From Aureispira anguillae (lineage in GTDB: Bacteria > Bacteroidota > Bacteroidia > Chitinophagales > Saprospiraceae), in the NCBI RefSeq assembly GCF_026000115.1, contig NZ_AP026867.1:1271501-1335500 (forward strand): DNA of 64,000 bases. The letters are read 5' to 3'. A model generated the notes under the pieces. The model ran no database searches. It was not told the DNA's origin and saw nothing but the letters and a program-made list of their open reading frames with translations. Shown here piece by piece: positions 42,861-51,648 of this stretch (position 1 is the first letter of the stretch; each line of letters opens with the position of its first letter). A program made the position numbers and the translations under genes.

Positions 42861-43868
42861 ATGCCAAAGATTAGCCTTGTATGTTTGCTTTTAGTGAGCA
42901 GCATTTTTTTATTGAGTTGGAGAAACCAAGAAGAGCAACCATGGACAGGAGAGGACAACCTCTATGATGTCTTATGGGATTTGGGAGCTCCCAAACCACC
43001 ACATTATATTCAACCTAGTCCAGAACAAATCAAGCAAGGAGAGGAAATTGTCAAAAATGGTCGCACAAAGGATGCAAAAGGAAAAAGAACCACCTATGTT
43101 AGTAAATACTATGTCTGTACGACTTGTCATAATATAGAACGAGAAAACCCTGATTTGACGATCAGCGATCCTGAAACACGATTGGATTATGCGATAGAAC
43201 ACAAGTTGCCTTTTTTGCAGGGCTCAACCTTCAAGGGAATTGTCAATAGAGAAAGTTGGTACAATGATGATTATGTAAAAAAATACGGTTCAGAAAAGAT
43301 AAAGACCGCACATAAAGACCTCCGAAAATCAATTCAATTATGCGCTATTGAATGTTCTCAAGGACGTTTAATGAAGGGATGGGAAGTAGAGGCCGTATTG
43401 GCGTATTATTGGTCTTTGCAATGGAAAATGGGCGATTTGGATCTTTCTGAGCAGGATTGGCAATATCTCAATGGCAACGATGACAAACCAAGCAAAATAA
43501 AATGGTTAAAGCGCCAATACCTCCAGCAATCGCCAGCTCATTTTTATGGTCCCCCAAAAAATCTAAAAAAAGGCTATGAAAATACCCAAAAAGGAGACCC
43601 TAAAAAGGGAAAAGCAATTTATGAATTAAGTTGTTTGTGGTGCCACAATGAAAAAGGCGTATCTCATTATCTGTTGGATAATACCTCAATTAGCTTGCAA
43701 AATTTGCGTTCTAATCTATACAAAAATTCCCATTTTTCACTCTATTATATTATTGCCTATGGCACGTATTCTTTACCAGGTCATCGTCCTTATATGCCCC
43801 ATTATCCCATCGAACGCCTGAATAAGCAGCAAGTCGAAGATTTAAAGTCATATATTTTAAAAAAGTAA
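42861..43868 (+). CDS. dihaem c-type cytochrome
   Basis: The 335-residue exported protein has an N-terminal hydrophobic signal (VCLLLVSSIFLLSW) and two haem-attachment motifs, CTTCH near residue 91 and CLWCH near residue 253, so it has two cytochrome c-like domains. The middle of the protein (residues 130-230) has Trp- and Lys-rich helices. It is the first gene of a tight four-gene group (gaps 2, 5 and 4 bp) with two further haem-motif lipoproteins and a DUF5777 barrel. A role in periplasmic electron transfer is inferred; the redox partner is unknown. Confidence 0.82.
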   Translation: MPKISLVCLLLVSSIFLLSWRNQEEQPWTGEDNLYDVLWDLGAPKPPHYIQPSPEQIKQGEEIVKNGRTKDAKGKRTTYVSKYYVCTTCHNIERENPDLTISDPETRLDYAIEHKLPFLQGSTFKGIVNRESWYNDDYVKKYGSEKIKTAHKDLRKSIQLCAIECSQGRLMKGWEVEAVLAYYWSLQWKMGDLDLSEQDWQYLNGNDDKPSKIKWLKRQYLQQSPAHFYGPPKNLKKGYENTQKGDPKKGKAIYELSCLWCHNEKGVSHYLLDNTSISLQNLRSNLYKNSHFSLYYIIAYGTYSLPGHRPYMPHYPIERLNKQQVEDLKSYILKK

Positions 43869-43870
43869 CA

Positions 43871-44629
43871 ATGCAAAAAAAAGTAATTTTTCTATCCTTA
43901 GCTACTCTTTTACTTATACTAAGTTTGGATGCCTGTAAGCATAAGCCTATTTATCCAGACCCTGATCCAACAGGAGGAGGTAATAATACTTCTACAGGAA
44001 CAGGAACAGGAACAGGAACTGGGACTGGGACTGGAACAGGGACGGGAATTGTACATCCTTGTGATCCTGATACCGTTTATTTTGAACGCCAAATATTGCC
44101 TTTAATTGTCTCCAATTGCTCTATGAGTGGTTGCCATGACGTACAATCTCATGCTGATGGTATTGTATTGACGAATTATCAAAACATTAGATCGGAAGTA
44201 GAACCTTATGATCCTTGGGACAGCGAACTTTTTGAATGTCTTTATGATACGGATGATTTGATGCCTCCGCCTCCTAGAGCTCCTTTGTCTACAAGCGATA
44301 AAGATTTGATTAAAAAATGGATCAATCAAGGAGCGCAAAATCTTTTTTGTGAAGAGAGTTGTGACACCTTAACGATTTCTTTTGCACAGGATATAGCCCC
44401 TATGGTTAGCACCAAATGTACAGGCTGCCACAATGCGACAACTCCTTTAGGGGGCGTAAAACTAGAGAACTATACCGACATTCGAAATAGTGGTTTGGAT
44501 GGTAGTTTGATGGGAACAATTTTGCACGCAACAGGCTATAATTTGATGCCTCCTTCTGGTGGCGCTTTGCCAAATTGTGAAGTAAATAAACTTAGGAAGT
44601 GGATCAATAGTGGAATGCCTAATAATTAA
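43871..44629 (+). CDS. lipoprotein with GT linker and two haem-motif domains
   Basis: The 252-residue lipoprotein (SLDAC) has a linker of alternating Gly and Thr (about residues 40-60), then two related domains of the PSCyt1-like type. The first has CSMSGCH near 78-84 (a Cx4CH variant) and the second CTGCH near 178-182. Each is followed by the block GVKLENYTDIR or GIVLTNYQNIR and by DDLMPPPP/YNLMPPSGG, ending in KWINxG. The normal CxxCH in domain 2 would bind c-type haem; the Cx4CH spacing in domain 1 is unusual but recurs in this family. The linker would project the domains from the membrane. Confidence 0.8.
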   Translation: MQKKVIFLSLATLLLILSLDACKHKPIYPDPDPTGGGNNTSTGTGTGTGTGTGTGTGTGIVHPCDPDTVYFERQILPLIVSNCSMSGCHDVQSHADGIVLTNYQNIRSEVEPYDPWDSELFECLYDTDDLMPPPPRAPLSTSDKDLIKKWINQGAQNLFCEESCDTLTISFAQDIAPMVSTKCTGCHNATTPLGGVKLENYTDIRNSGLDGSLMGTILHATGYNLMPPSGGALPNCEVNKLRKWINSGMPNN

Positions 44630-44634
44630 TACCA

Positions 44635-45015
44635 ATGAAAAAAAGCACTTATTTTTTTAGTACCCAATTTATACTGGGAAGCCTTTTTATGCTGTCAGGT
44701 TGTTATTATGATAATGCAGAAGAATTGTATCCTGTACAAGCTCCCTGCGACACAGAAAATGTCAGTTATAATGATTTTATCGTCCCTTTGTTTGTTCAAG
44801 AATGCAATCGTTGCCACAATGCACAAACACCACTTGGCGGAATTAATTTAGAAGATTTTTCACAAGTACAGATAACGGCAAACAATGGCAGCTTGTTAGG
44901 TTCTATGAAGCATGTCTCCAATTATTCAATGATGCCCCCTAGCGGAGTCAAAATGCTCGATTGTGACCTTTCAAAAATAGAAAAATGGATTAATGATGGA
45001 ATGCCTAATAATTAA
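44635..45015 (+). CDS. small lipoprotein with one haem-motif domain
   Basis: The 126-residue lipoprotein (FMLSGC) has one copy of the domain seen at the C-terminus of the preceding gene: CNRCH near residue 60, TPLGGINLEDFSQVQ, MMPPSGVKMLDCDLSKIEKWINDGMPNN. The last residues are nearly identical to those of the 43871 protein, so one arose from the other by duplication. It starts 5 bp after the previous stop codon. Confidence 0.82.
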   Translation: MKKSTYFFSTQFILGSLFMLSGCYYDNAEELYPVQAPCDTENVSYNDFIVPLFVQECNRCHNAQTPLGGINLEDFSQVQITANNGSLLGSMKHVSNYSMMPPSGVKMLDCDLSKIEKWINDGMPNN

Positions 45016-45019
45016 TAAA

Positions 45020-46003
45020 ATGAAATTAAAATTACTAGTTATCTTTTTTTGCTGCTGCTTACAATCGCTTGTATTGGGGCAGCATAAAGAAGTGTTGGAT
45101 TCTTTTTCTCTTACTTCTAGTCCGCCAGAAAAGACTATGGTAAGTTCCAAAACAATTAAAACCTTAGCGCAGGGTTCTAAAAAAAATGGTCTTAAGAAAA
45201 CGCCCAAGGATACGACTATTTATACTTGGAAAACATTCAATGGATCTAGAATTATCAATGGGCATAGCTTAGAAACACAAGAAAAAGGAATCTTAGAATT
45301 TCTTTTAGCTCATAGATTTGGTCGAATTAACGGAAGTTTTTATGAATTGTTTGGATTGGATCAAGCTTCTATGCGAATGGGATTTGAATATGGAATTACC
45401 AATTCTTTGACACTTGGATTGGGGAGGAGTACTTTGGGGAAAAACTATGATTTTTATGCCAAGTTTCAGTTTTTATACCAAAAAACAGGAAAAGGAGCAT
45501 TCCCCTTTTCGGCAACATGGCTGTCAACCATTGCTGTAACAACACTTAAGAACAACAACCCGAATAGAACACCTTATTATTTTACGCATCGTTTGTCGTA
45601 TAGCAATCAATTGATGATTGGTAGAAAATTTTCAGAACACTTTTCCTTGATGCTTATGCCTACCCATGTACATTTTAATTTGGTAGAGAAAATAGGTGAC
45701 AAAAATGATATTTTTGCAATAGGAATTGCTACTAAGGTGCAAATATCTCATGTTTTTGCTTTAAATCTGGAGTTTTATTATACTCCAATTGAGCAATCGA
45801 CCAAAAAATTACAACACTCTTTATCGATTGGATTAGACATTAATACTGGAAATCATTTATTTCAAATCCACCTAAGTAACTCAGAAGGAATGATAGAAAA
45901 AGCATTTATTGGTGAGACAACAGGCAATTGGTTAAAGGGGGATATACATATTGGTTTTAATATGATTCGAACTTTTAAACTCAAAGGCAGAAAATACCAT
46001 TAA
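45020..46003 (+). CDS. DUF5777 family outer-membrane beta-barrel protein
   Basis: The 327-residue protein has a signal peptide (LVIFFCCCLQSLVLGQ) and the DUF5777 pattern TWKTFNGSRIINGHSLETQEKGILEFLLAHRFGRI, FYELFGLDQASMRMGFEYGITNSLTLGLGRS and ISHVFALNLEFYYTP. The strand-rich body is consistent with a barrel. DUF5777 genes are repeatedly found beside haem-containing lipoproteins in Bacteroidota, as here. ATG 45020 was chosen because it starts the signal peptide; the longer frame from 44993 overlaps the previous gene. A terminator follows. Confidence 0.85.
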   Translation: MKLKLLVIFFCCCLQSLVLGQHKEVLDSFSLTSSPPEKTMVSSKTIKTLAQGSKKNGLKKTPKDTTIYTWKTFNGSRIINGHSLETQEKGILEFLLAHRFGRINGSFYELFGLDQASMRMGFEYGITNSLTLGLGRSTLGKNYDFYAKFQFLYQKTGKGAFPFSATWLSTIAVTTLKNNNPNRTPYYFTHRLSYSNQLMIGRKFSEHFSLMLMPTHVHFNLVEKIGDKNDIFAIGIATKVQISHVFALNLEFYYTPIEQSTKKLQHSLSIGLDINTGNHLFQIHLSNSEGMIEKAFIGETTGNWLKGDIHIGFNMIRTFKLKGRKYH

Positions 46004-46029
46004 CCAAATGTTTTATCCGTAACAAAGAA

Positions 46030-46066
46030 AGTCCGCTAAGTTAAAAATACCTAGCGGACTTTTTTA
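46030..46066 (+). terminator. terminator after the cytochrome operon
   Basis: AGTCCGCTA and TAGCGGACT form a 9-bp stem with a 13-nt loop, followed by TTTTTATTTT. It also lies just beyond the convergent dehydrogenase gene and may serve both. Confidence 0.88.
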
Positions 46067-46087
46067 TTTTCAAAGGATTGTTAAACC

Positions 46088-47308
46088 TTATTTAAATGCA
46101 TTGATACCCGTTACATCCATTCCTGTAATCAACAAATGGATATCGTGTGTACCTTCATAGGTCAGAACAGTCTCCAAGTTCATCATGTGACGCATACAAG
46201 GATATTCATTGGTAATCCCCATTCCACCATGAATTTGTCGAGCTTCACGAGCAATTTCTAACGCCATGTGAACATTGTTACGTTTTGCCATAGAAACTTG
46301 GGCAGGAGTAACCTTTCCAGCGTCAAACAAAGTACCCAATCTCCAAGCCAATAATTGAGCTTTGGTGATTTCAGTAATCATTTCAGCAAGTTTCTTTTGA
46401 GTCAATTGAAAGCCACCAATTGGTTTGCCAAATTGCTCACGCTCCAAAGAATAACGAAGCGCAGAATCGTAGCAATCCAAACCAGCACCAATAGCACCCC
46501 AAGCGATACCATAACGAGCTTTTGTCAAGCAAGAAAGAGGCCCTTTTAGTCCTTTAATGTTAGGCAATAACTGAGATTTAGGAATGCGAGCATCTTCAAA
46601 AACTAGCTCTCCAGTGATAGAAGCACGCAAAGAAAGCTTGCCTTCGATTTTTGGAGCAGAACAACCAGGAGTATCCATATCAACAATTAATCCACGGATA
46701 ATTCCTTCTTCATCCTTTGCCCAAACTACAGCAACATCAGCAATAGGAGAGTTGGTGATCCACATTTTGGCACCATTAAGAATATAAGCATCTCCATCAT
46801 CTTTTATATTGGTCGTCATAGACCCTGGATCAGAACCAGAATTAGGCTCCGTCAAACCAAAACAACCAATCATTTCACCACTGGCTAGTTTAGGTAGGTA
46901 TTTTTTACGTTGTTCTTCGCTACCATATCTATAAATAGGATACATCACCAAAGAACCTTGTACCGATGCAGCAGAGCGAATTCCAGAATCACCACGCTCT
47001 AATTCCATCATCATTAATCCATAAGTAACCTCATCAGTACCTGCACAGCCATATTCAGCAGGAAGACTTGGACCAAGTGCTCCTAATTCACCAAGACCTT
47101 TGAGTAAATGTCTTGGATAAATAGCACGCTCATAAGCATCTTCAATAATAGGGCTCACTTCTTGTTTCACCCATTCACGAGTGGCCATTTGAGCAATTTT
47201 TTGCTCTTCTGTTAATAGACCATCTAAATCATAATAATCATGACCTGCATAACGATCTGTTTTTGCTGCTCTTTTAAATGTTGTGCTATCAACAGTTGGA
47301 TTTTGCAT
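46088..47308 (-). CDS. acyl-CoA dehydrogenase, glutaryl-CoA dehydrogenase-like
   Basis: The 406-residue FAD enzyme has the N-terminal helical domain (to about 135), the FAD-contacting GLTEPNSGSDPGSM and WITNSPIADVAVVWA, and the C-terminal helical domain with REQFGKPIGGFQLTQKKLAEM. The catalytic glutamate is in LTYEGTHDIHLLI near residue 385, as in glutaryl-CoA dehydrogenases, which oxidise and decarboxylate glutaryl-CoA to crotonyl-CoA in lysine degradation. The ATG at 47306-47308 was preferred to a further upstream in-frame start because MQNPTVDST fits homologues. Confidence 0.85.
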   Translation of the reverse strand: MQNPTVDSTTFKRAAKTDRYAGHDYYDLDGLLTEEQKIAQMATREWVKQEVSPIIEDAYERAIYPRHLLKGLGELGALGPSLPAEYGCAGTDEVTYGLMMMELERGDSGIRSAASVQGSLVMYPIYRYGSEEQRKKYLPKLASGEMIGCFGLTEPNSGSDPGSMTTNIKDDGDAYILNGAKMWITNSPIADVAVVWAKDEEGIIRGLIVDMDTPGCSAPKIEGKLSLRASITGELVFEDARIPKSQLLPNIKGLKGPLSCLTKARYGIAWGAIGAGLDCYDSALRYSLEREQFGKPIGGFQLTQKKLAEMITEITKAQLLAWRLGTLFDAGKVTPAQVSMAKRNNVHMALEIAREARQIHGGMGITNEYPCMRHMMNLETVLTYEGTHDIHLLITGMDVTGINAFK

Positions 47309-47534
47309 AGCTATAAATTTTCGACGATTAAATAGTTTTTTGTTAGATTGGGTTATTTTAGAATAAGAATAATCCAAATCGAATGAATGGCGCAAATCTA
47401 ATAAGAATATATTGCTTCTCGCCTTCTAGCTGCAAATAATTTTGAGCAATATTAATGATTCAAAAAGAAGTAGGCATTTTTTAGCAAGTACCAAGCATGG
47501 AATTAGACACTGTTTTTAATGCTTCTTTTAAGGA

Positions 47535-48110
47535 TTAATTCCAAGCAATAGCACCCAATTGCACTTCTTCCTTTCGACCTGAAGCAAACGTTAAACTGAT
47601 TTTAAAATCGTGTAGGTTGCTGTTGGCAGATGGTTTTTCGTTGAAACGAAGTTCCCAACGATTGTCCCAAGTCTCGTTAAAATACCCCTTTTCGATCCAA
47701 TCTTCGACACTATGTCCCCAGATAGTAAGGAGGGGTGTTAGGGATATTCCTGCTGGATAAGTATTAAAATCAGCACTACTGCTAAGATTGATGTGTACCA
47801 GTTGATCTTTCATGCCTTTTTCTCCATAAGGCGGACAAGATGTTGCATACATAGTGTTGATAAACGGATTAATAACCTTATAAGAAGAAGATTGTGCTGC
47901 TAAATATTCTATCTCAAAATCCAATAATAATAAAAGGGTATCGGCTTTGATTTGCCCTGCATGGGGCGGCATGTAATTTTGGTCAGAAATTGTAACTTGA
48001 AAATTCGTAAGGTTCCAATACTCTGGTCGATCGGAACAGCAACTAAACGATAGGCCCAAAATGCCTGAGACTAAAATAAAACAAAGAGCTATTATTTTAA
48101 TAGTTTTCAT
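47535..48110 (-). CDS. lipoprotein of unknown function
   Basis: The 191-residue product has a lipoprotein signal (LGLSFSCC) and a strand-rich body with a pair of cysteines in YATSCPPYGEKG near 91. The pattern of an N-terminal beta domain, TLLLLLDFEIEYLA and LHDFKISLTFASGR, suggests a small Ig-like or jelly-roll fold. I recognise no named family with confidence. It stands alone between the dehydrogenase and the DUF1853 gene on the same strand. Confidence 0.7.
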   Translation of the reverse strand: MKTIKIIALCFILVSGILGLSFSCCSDRPEYWNLTNFQVTISDQNYMPPHAGQIKADTLLLLLDFEIEYLAAQSSSYKVINPFINTMYATSCPPYGEKGMKDQLVHINLSSSADFNTYPAGISLTPLLTIWGHSVEDWIEKGYFNETWDNRWELRFNEKPSANSNLHDFKISLTFASGRKEEVQLGAIAWN

Positions 48111-48211
48111 AGGTAGGTGTTTAAATAGAGTGAATTAAAATAATTTTCACCTCAAAAAAAGAACCAATTTAGCCCTAAAAGAACACTAATTTTTTAGAAC
48201 TTTAATTGCGA

Positions 48212-49063
48212 TTACCACCAAACCACAAAAAACTTTCGATACTGATCTTCTCCTATTTTCATCCAACACAAGGGAGAACGTTTTTGGGATAAGGCTGTCA
48301 AGATCTGACTTTCTATAACTTCATAGCTGTACCAAGTTGTATTGGCGCTGGGGAAAACGCCCCAGTTTTGTTTTTGAGGAAGGTAAAATTGATGTTTGAG
48401 CAATGGCATTTTTTTCCAATCTTCAAAACGTAACCAATGCCCTTCGATACAATTGTGGTTGATGCTAGAAAAAGAACCCTTTGTCCAATTTAAAGGGACA
48501 AATAACGCAGCTTTAAAACTAAGCTGTTGTTGAATTTTTGAATAATCTAGGTTTAGGTCATGGAATGTTTTTTGTGTATTGGGATGGTAGAGTAGAGGAA
48601 ATTGTTTTTGGTGTAATTTATTGATTTTTTGTTGAAAACGATCTTTGCAGTTTGGACCAATCCAATTGTCAATTGATTTTTTCTTTGAGTTGGGTACATA
48701 GAGGTAAAATTTATACACTTGTTCCAAATGAATCAGGGTTTTATTGGTTTGGTGTTCTAACAAAAAGTCTAACTCACCAATGGTTGTTTTTTGTTCAAAA
48801 ATTTGAACATTTTGAGCTAAAATTTTAAAGGGAGATTGGCTTGACAAATAATAACTCATAAAATGTTCTACTCGTTTGCCTAAGACTAGTTTAGGAGAAA
48901 TTTGCTGAGCCCATTGTTTTAAAGTGTCCATGGTTGGAGAGGACTTTTTTTGCACCATAAAAGGCAAATAATGTTTGCTGCTGCTGGTTTGATTAATGTC
49001 TTGACCAGCCAAAAATCCTTGGTATTGATAATGCAATTGTTGAAGATAATCTAGATTTTGCAT
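48212..49063 (-). CDS. DUF1853 family protein
   Basis: The 283-residue protein shows the DUF1853 core: LGKRVEHFMSYYL near residue 60, then TIGELDFLLEHQTNKTLIHLEQVYKFYLYVP near 90-125, and GPNCKDRFQQKINKL. The GELDFLL...HLEQVYKF arrangement, with conserved acid and lysine residues, resembles a PD-(D/E)xK nuclease-like fold; the biological role is not established. There is no signal peptide, so it is cytoplasmic. Confidence 0.8.
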   Translation of the reverse strand: MQNLDYLQQLHYQYQGFLAGQDINQTSSSKHYLPFMVQKKSSPTMDTLKQWAQQISPKLVLGKRVEHFMSYYLSSQSPFKILAQNVQIFEQKTTIGELDFLLEHQTNKTLIHLEQVYKFYLYVPNSKKKSIDNWIGPNCKDRFQQKINKLHQKQFPLLYHPNTQKTFHDLNLDYSKIQQQLSFKAALFVPLNWTKGSFSSINHNCIEGHWLRFEDWKKMPLLKHQFYLPQKQNWGVFPSANTTWYSYEVIESQILTALSQKRSPLCWMKIGEDQYRKFFVVWW

Positions 49064-49369
49064 AAGGGGTCTGTGATCTATTTAGATGATAAAGTGTAAC
49101 AAAATACTAATGTTGCATTATGATGATGAATAGTTATCGTGTAAAGAGAGTGCATTCCAACAAAAGAACCATTTTTTAGAGCTTAAAACCATCTAAAAGA
49201 TAAAAAAAATTGCTTTATAGCGATCTAATTGAGTGCTTTTATTTTGTTGAACAGCGTTTTGAGTATTTTTACTTAGCTAACTTGTGGTAGTGTTATTGGA
49301 AACAAAACCGCAAAGTAATAACAAAATAAACCTATTTTAAAACAACTTCATTAAATAGCAATTGAGCCA
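49064..49369. other. 306-bp intergenic region, nothing recognised
   Basis: The region separates the divergent DUF1853 and 49370 genes. It is AT-rich with no supportable ORF, hairpin or promoter match. Confidence 0.5.
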
Positions 49370-49942
49370 ATGAAGCCGTCTAATTTTTATTGTTTTACCA
49401 TTTATCAGATGATAATACTTTTCTTTTTAGGGGCTTCTCCTATCTTAGGGCAGCGTAGTATTTATGAAGAAGATATTAAGTTAATAGTAAGAACAACAGG
49501 TCGTTTATTAACGCCTCATAAATTATTGATGGTGGTAGATGTAGAAATACCAGAAGGCTGGAAATTAAAAGTAGAGAATGGCTACGAATCTATGTTACAG
49601 GATGGTATTGATACCGTAGATATGGCACTCAAATTTAGCCCCAAACCAAGTTATACCATTGTCCAACGCCTAAAAGCAGATCGCAAACCAAGCTCCAAGG
49701 GGTATTATTACAAGAAGGTTAGATTTGTACAAACCATGCGAATTGACACTGCTCAGCTCCCCATTAATATTGATGCAGAACTTAGGTTGTCCGCTGTTCG
49801 GTTGGACGAAAAAGATTTTGCAAAAGGATTGCCCTGTTGTCTCTTACAGGTCTGCAAAAAACGCAAAGATGTTAAGACAATAAAAGTAGGCTGGGATTGT
49901 GATCGTAGAGAAAAAGTGTACTTAGAAGATGTCTTAAAGTAA
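49370..49942 (+). CDS. secreted protein of unknown function
   Basis: The 190-residue product has an N-terminal signal (to about ILGQR, residue 28), then a strand-rich domain starting IYEEDIKLIVRTTGRLL and MVVDVEIPEGWKLKVENG, which faintly recalls the immunoglobulin-like N-terminal domain of DsbD-type proteins. A cysteine cluster (LPCCLLQVCKK) occurs near 155-163. No family is firmly recognised. It converges with the sigma factor gene 20 bp downstream. Confidence 0.65.
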   Translation: MKPSNFYCFTIYQMIILFFLGASPILGQRSIYEEDIKLIVRTTGRLLTPHKLLMVVDVEIPEGWKLKVENGYESMLQDGIDTVDMALKFSPKPSYTIVQRLKADRKPSSKGYYYKKVRFVQTMRIDTAQLPINIDAELRLSAVRLDEKDFAKGLPCCLLQVCKKRKDVKTIKVGWDCDRREKVYLEDVLK

Positions 49943-49962
49943 GTTTTAATCCAACTTATTTC

Positions 49963-50763
49963 TTATTCGTGATTTATTATTTTTTTAGTCATTAATAACC
50001 TATTTAATTGTTCTAGAAAATCCGATTTGCTTTTAAAAGTACCATGGTTTTTATAAATCCCTGTCATTGAATTTAATTCTTCCATTTCATCATTGTAAAT
50101 TTCTATGTTGCCAACAAAGTTGAGCTTGTTTTTTACAATTCTTCCACAGGCAATCGCAGGTTTTATTCTTTTATTACATCTACAGTTGTTACTGGGCTTA
50201 TAAATACCACAATTTGCATTTAAAAATGCACGTATGAGTTTTCTCGACTTCTCAAGTCTTTTTCTGAAATTTTCAGGAGAAGTTTCAGTAATTTCACAGG
50301 CTACATTGCTTTTTATTTTTAGAATGCTTCCCAGTATAAAGGCTATTCTCAAATCTCTATTTAAGCACTGAAGCATTGCTAATGTACAGCCCGTTTTCAT
50401 TTCTTTTTCTAATAAATTTTTATCGGGAAAATCATAACTTATTGGTTCTTTAATGGAGTTTAATTCATTAGAAAAACTATCGAATGATAAAGCAGTTTTT
50501 TCAAGATTTGTTTTTTTTAGGTTTATTAAATAGTTAGTCGAGATTCGATAGATCCAAGTGTTAAACTTACTTCGACCATCAAATTTACTTAAGTTAGTTA
50601 TTATTTTAATTAAGATTTCTTGTGTTGCATCTTCTGCATCCATTCTGTTCCACAGAAAACGAAGGGATAAATTAAAAACCAAAGGTTGAATGGAGCTAAT
50701 TAATTGTTCAAAACTTTGCTTGTTTCCTTTAATGCAGGATTTTATTAATTCTTTTTCTTCCAT
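49963..50763 (-). CDS. ECF sigma factor with cysteine-rich C-terminal extension
   Basis: The 266-residue protein has sigma region 2 (about residues 20-85, LRFLWNRMDAEDATQEILIKI) and region 4 (about 125-170, NVACEITETSPENFRKRLEKSRKL). It continues with a C-terminal extension of about 90 residues starting CGIYKPSNNCRCNKRIKP, whose CxnCxC spacing could bind a metal. Similar extensions are known in a set of ECF factors and may regulate activity. The ATG at 50761-50763 was chosen because the longer frame to 50802 begins within a terminator hairpin. The neighbour upstream encodes a secreted SnoaL-like protein. Confidence 0.82.
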   Translation of the reverse strand: MEEKELIKSCIKGNKQSFEQLISSIQPLVFNLSLRFLWNRMDAEDATQEILIKIITNLSKFDGRSKFNTWIYRISTNYLINLKKTNLEKTALSFDSFSNELNSIKEPISYDFPDKNLLEKEMKTGCTLAMLQCLNRDLRIAFILGSILKIKSNVACEITETSPENFRKRLEKSRKLIRAFLNANCGIYKPSNNCRCNKRIKPAIACGRIVKNKLNFVGNIEIYNDEMEELNSMTGIYKNHGTFKSKSDFLEQLNRLLMTKKIINHE

Positions 50764-50781
50764 TTTTAAACGTATTAAAAA

Positions 50782-50810
50782 AAGGTCGACCAATTTAGTC
50801 AACCTTTTTT
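50782..50810 (-). terminator. hairpin between SnoaL-like and sigma factor genes
   Basis: AAGGTCGAC and GTCAACCTT pair over nine positions with one wobble pair, loop 7. Runs of A on the left and T on the right allow termination in either direction; the relevant one is leftward, after the SnoaL-like gene. Confidence 0.75.
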
Positions 50811-50816
50811 TCTTAT

Positions 50817-51344
50817 TTATTTGTTAAGTAAAAACTGACCGTGAGGATTATCTTGTATCATGAGCCAATTTCCGTCTGGTTGTTTTCTTAAAATAGCTAT
50901 AGACAAACCATTTTGTTCAATTTTTGTTCCATCAGGCATTTGCCCTACCATTTTCCAAGGTGAAATATGTGTGGCAAGATTTCCTGAGATATAAACTTCG
51001 TGACCACTAAAAGTATATCGAGGATTCATCTGGACAAACTGTGTAAAAAAAGTTCTTAAAGCTTTTTTGCCTTGAACTGGTTTTTGAGGCTCAAACATAA
51101 CAATTGCATCTTCTTCATAAGTTGCTAAAACGCCATCAATGTCTTTGTTCTGAAATGCAGATACCATTTTTTCAATGGTGTTCAATACTTTTTGTTGTTC
51201 TTTGTTAAAACTAGTTTCGATCTTTTTGGTTTTATAATTTTTTTGTTTCGATTGCGCACTTCCATTTGAGCTAATTCCAAATGTTAATGCAATTAATAAG
51301 AGACTTGTCTGCCACATTGCTTTTGGTTTAAATAGGCGATTCAT
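50817..51344 (-). CDS. secreted SnoaL/DUF4440-like (NTF2 fold) protein
   Basis: The 175-residue protein has a signal peptide (to about NGSAQ) and one NTF2-like domain: VLNTIEKMVSAFQNKDIDGVLATYEEDAIVMFEP, GKKALRTFFTQFVQMNP, and IAILRKQPDGNWLMIQDNPHG. Members bind small molecules or act as isomerases; the substrate is unknown. It lies upstream of the ECF sigma factor on the same strand with a terminator between, so some read-through may link them. Confidence 0.8.
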   Translation of the reverse strand: MNRLFKPKAMWQTSLLLIALTFGISSNGSAQSKQKNYKTKKIETSFNKEQQKVLNTIEKMVSAFQNKDIDGVLATYEEDAIVMFEPQKPVQGKKALRTFFTQFVQMNPRYTFSGHEVYISGNLATHISPWKMVGQMPDGTKIEQNGLSIAILRKQPDGNWLMIQDNPHGQFLLNK

Positions 51345-51507
51345 TTCGTCTACATGATATTAGACAAGTAAAAATGGATACTGTGAATTTTTTGGATGAA
51401 TTTATTTTTAGAAAGGTGTTTTGGTTGCAGATAATGTAGAATAGATTTGCGAAACGGAACTCTGTTGTGCATCAACTAAAGTTTCAATCCAAAAATGGTT
51501 TAGTAGT

Positions 51508-51648
51508 ATGGAACAGCAACATATTCGCAGGGTATTGGAGCAATATCATTATAATTTATCACAAACGGCTAAAGCCTTGGGCATTGTACTGAACACGCTG
51601 AAAAAGAAGATGGATATATATGGTATTGAACGAAAGAAAAAGTTGTAG
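51508..51648 (+). pseudogene. Fis-type helix-turn-helix fragment
   Basis: An ATG-initiated 46-codon frame encodes HIRRVLEQYHYNLSQTAKALGI followed by LNTLKKKMDIYGIERKKK, which is the C-terminal Fis-type DNA-binding helix-turn-helix of NtrC-family activators. The frame is open upstream to 51445 but no receiver or AAA+ domain is encoded there. It could be a relic of a lost response regulator or a small stand-alone HTH protein. No RBS is apparent. Confidence 0.5.
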
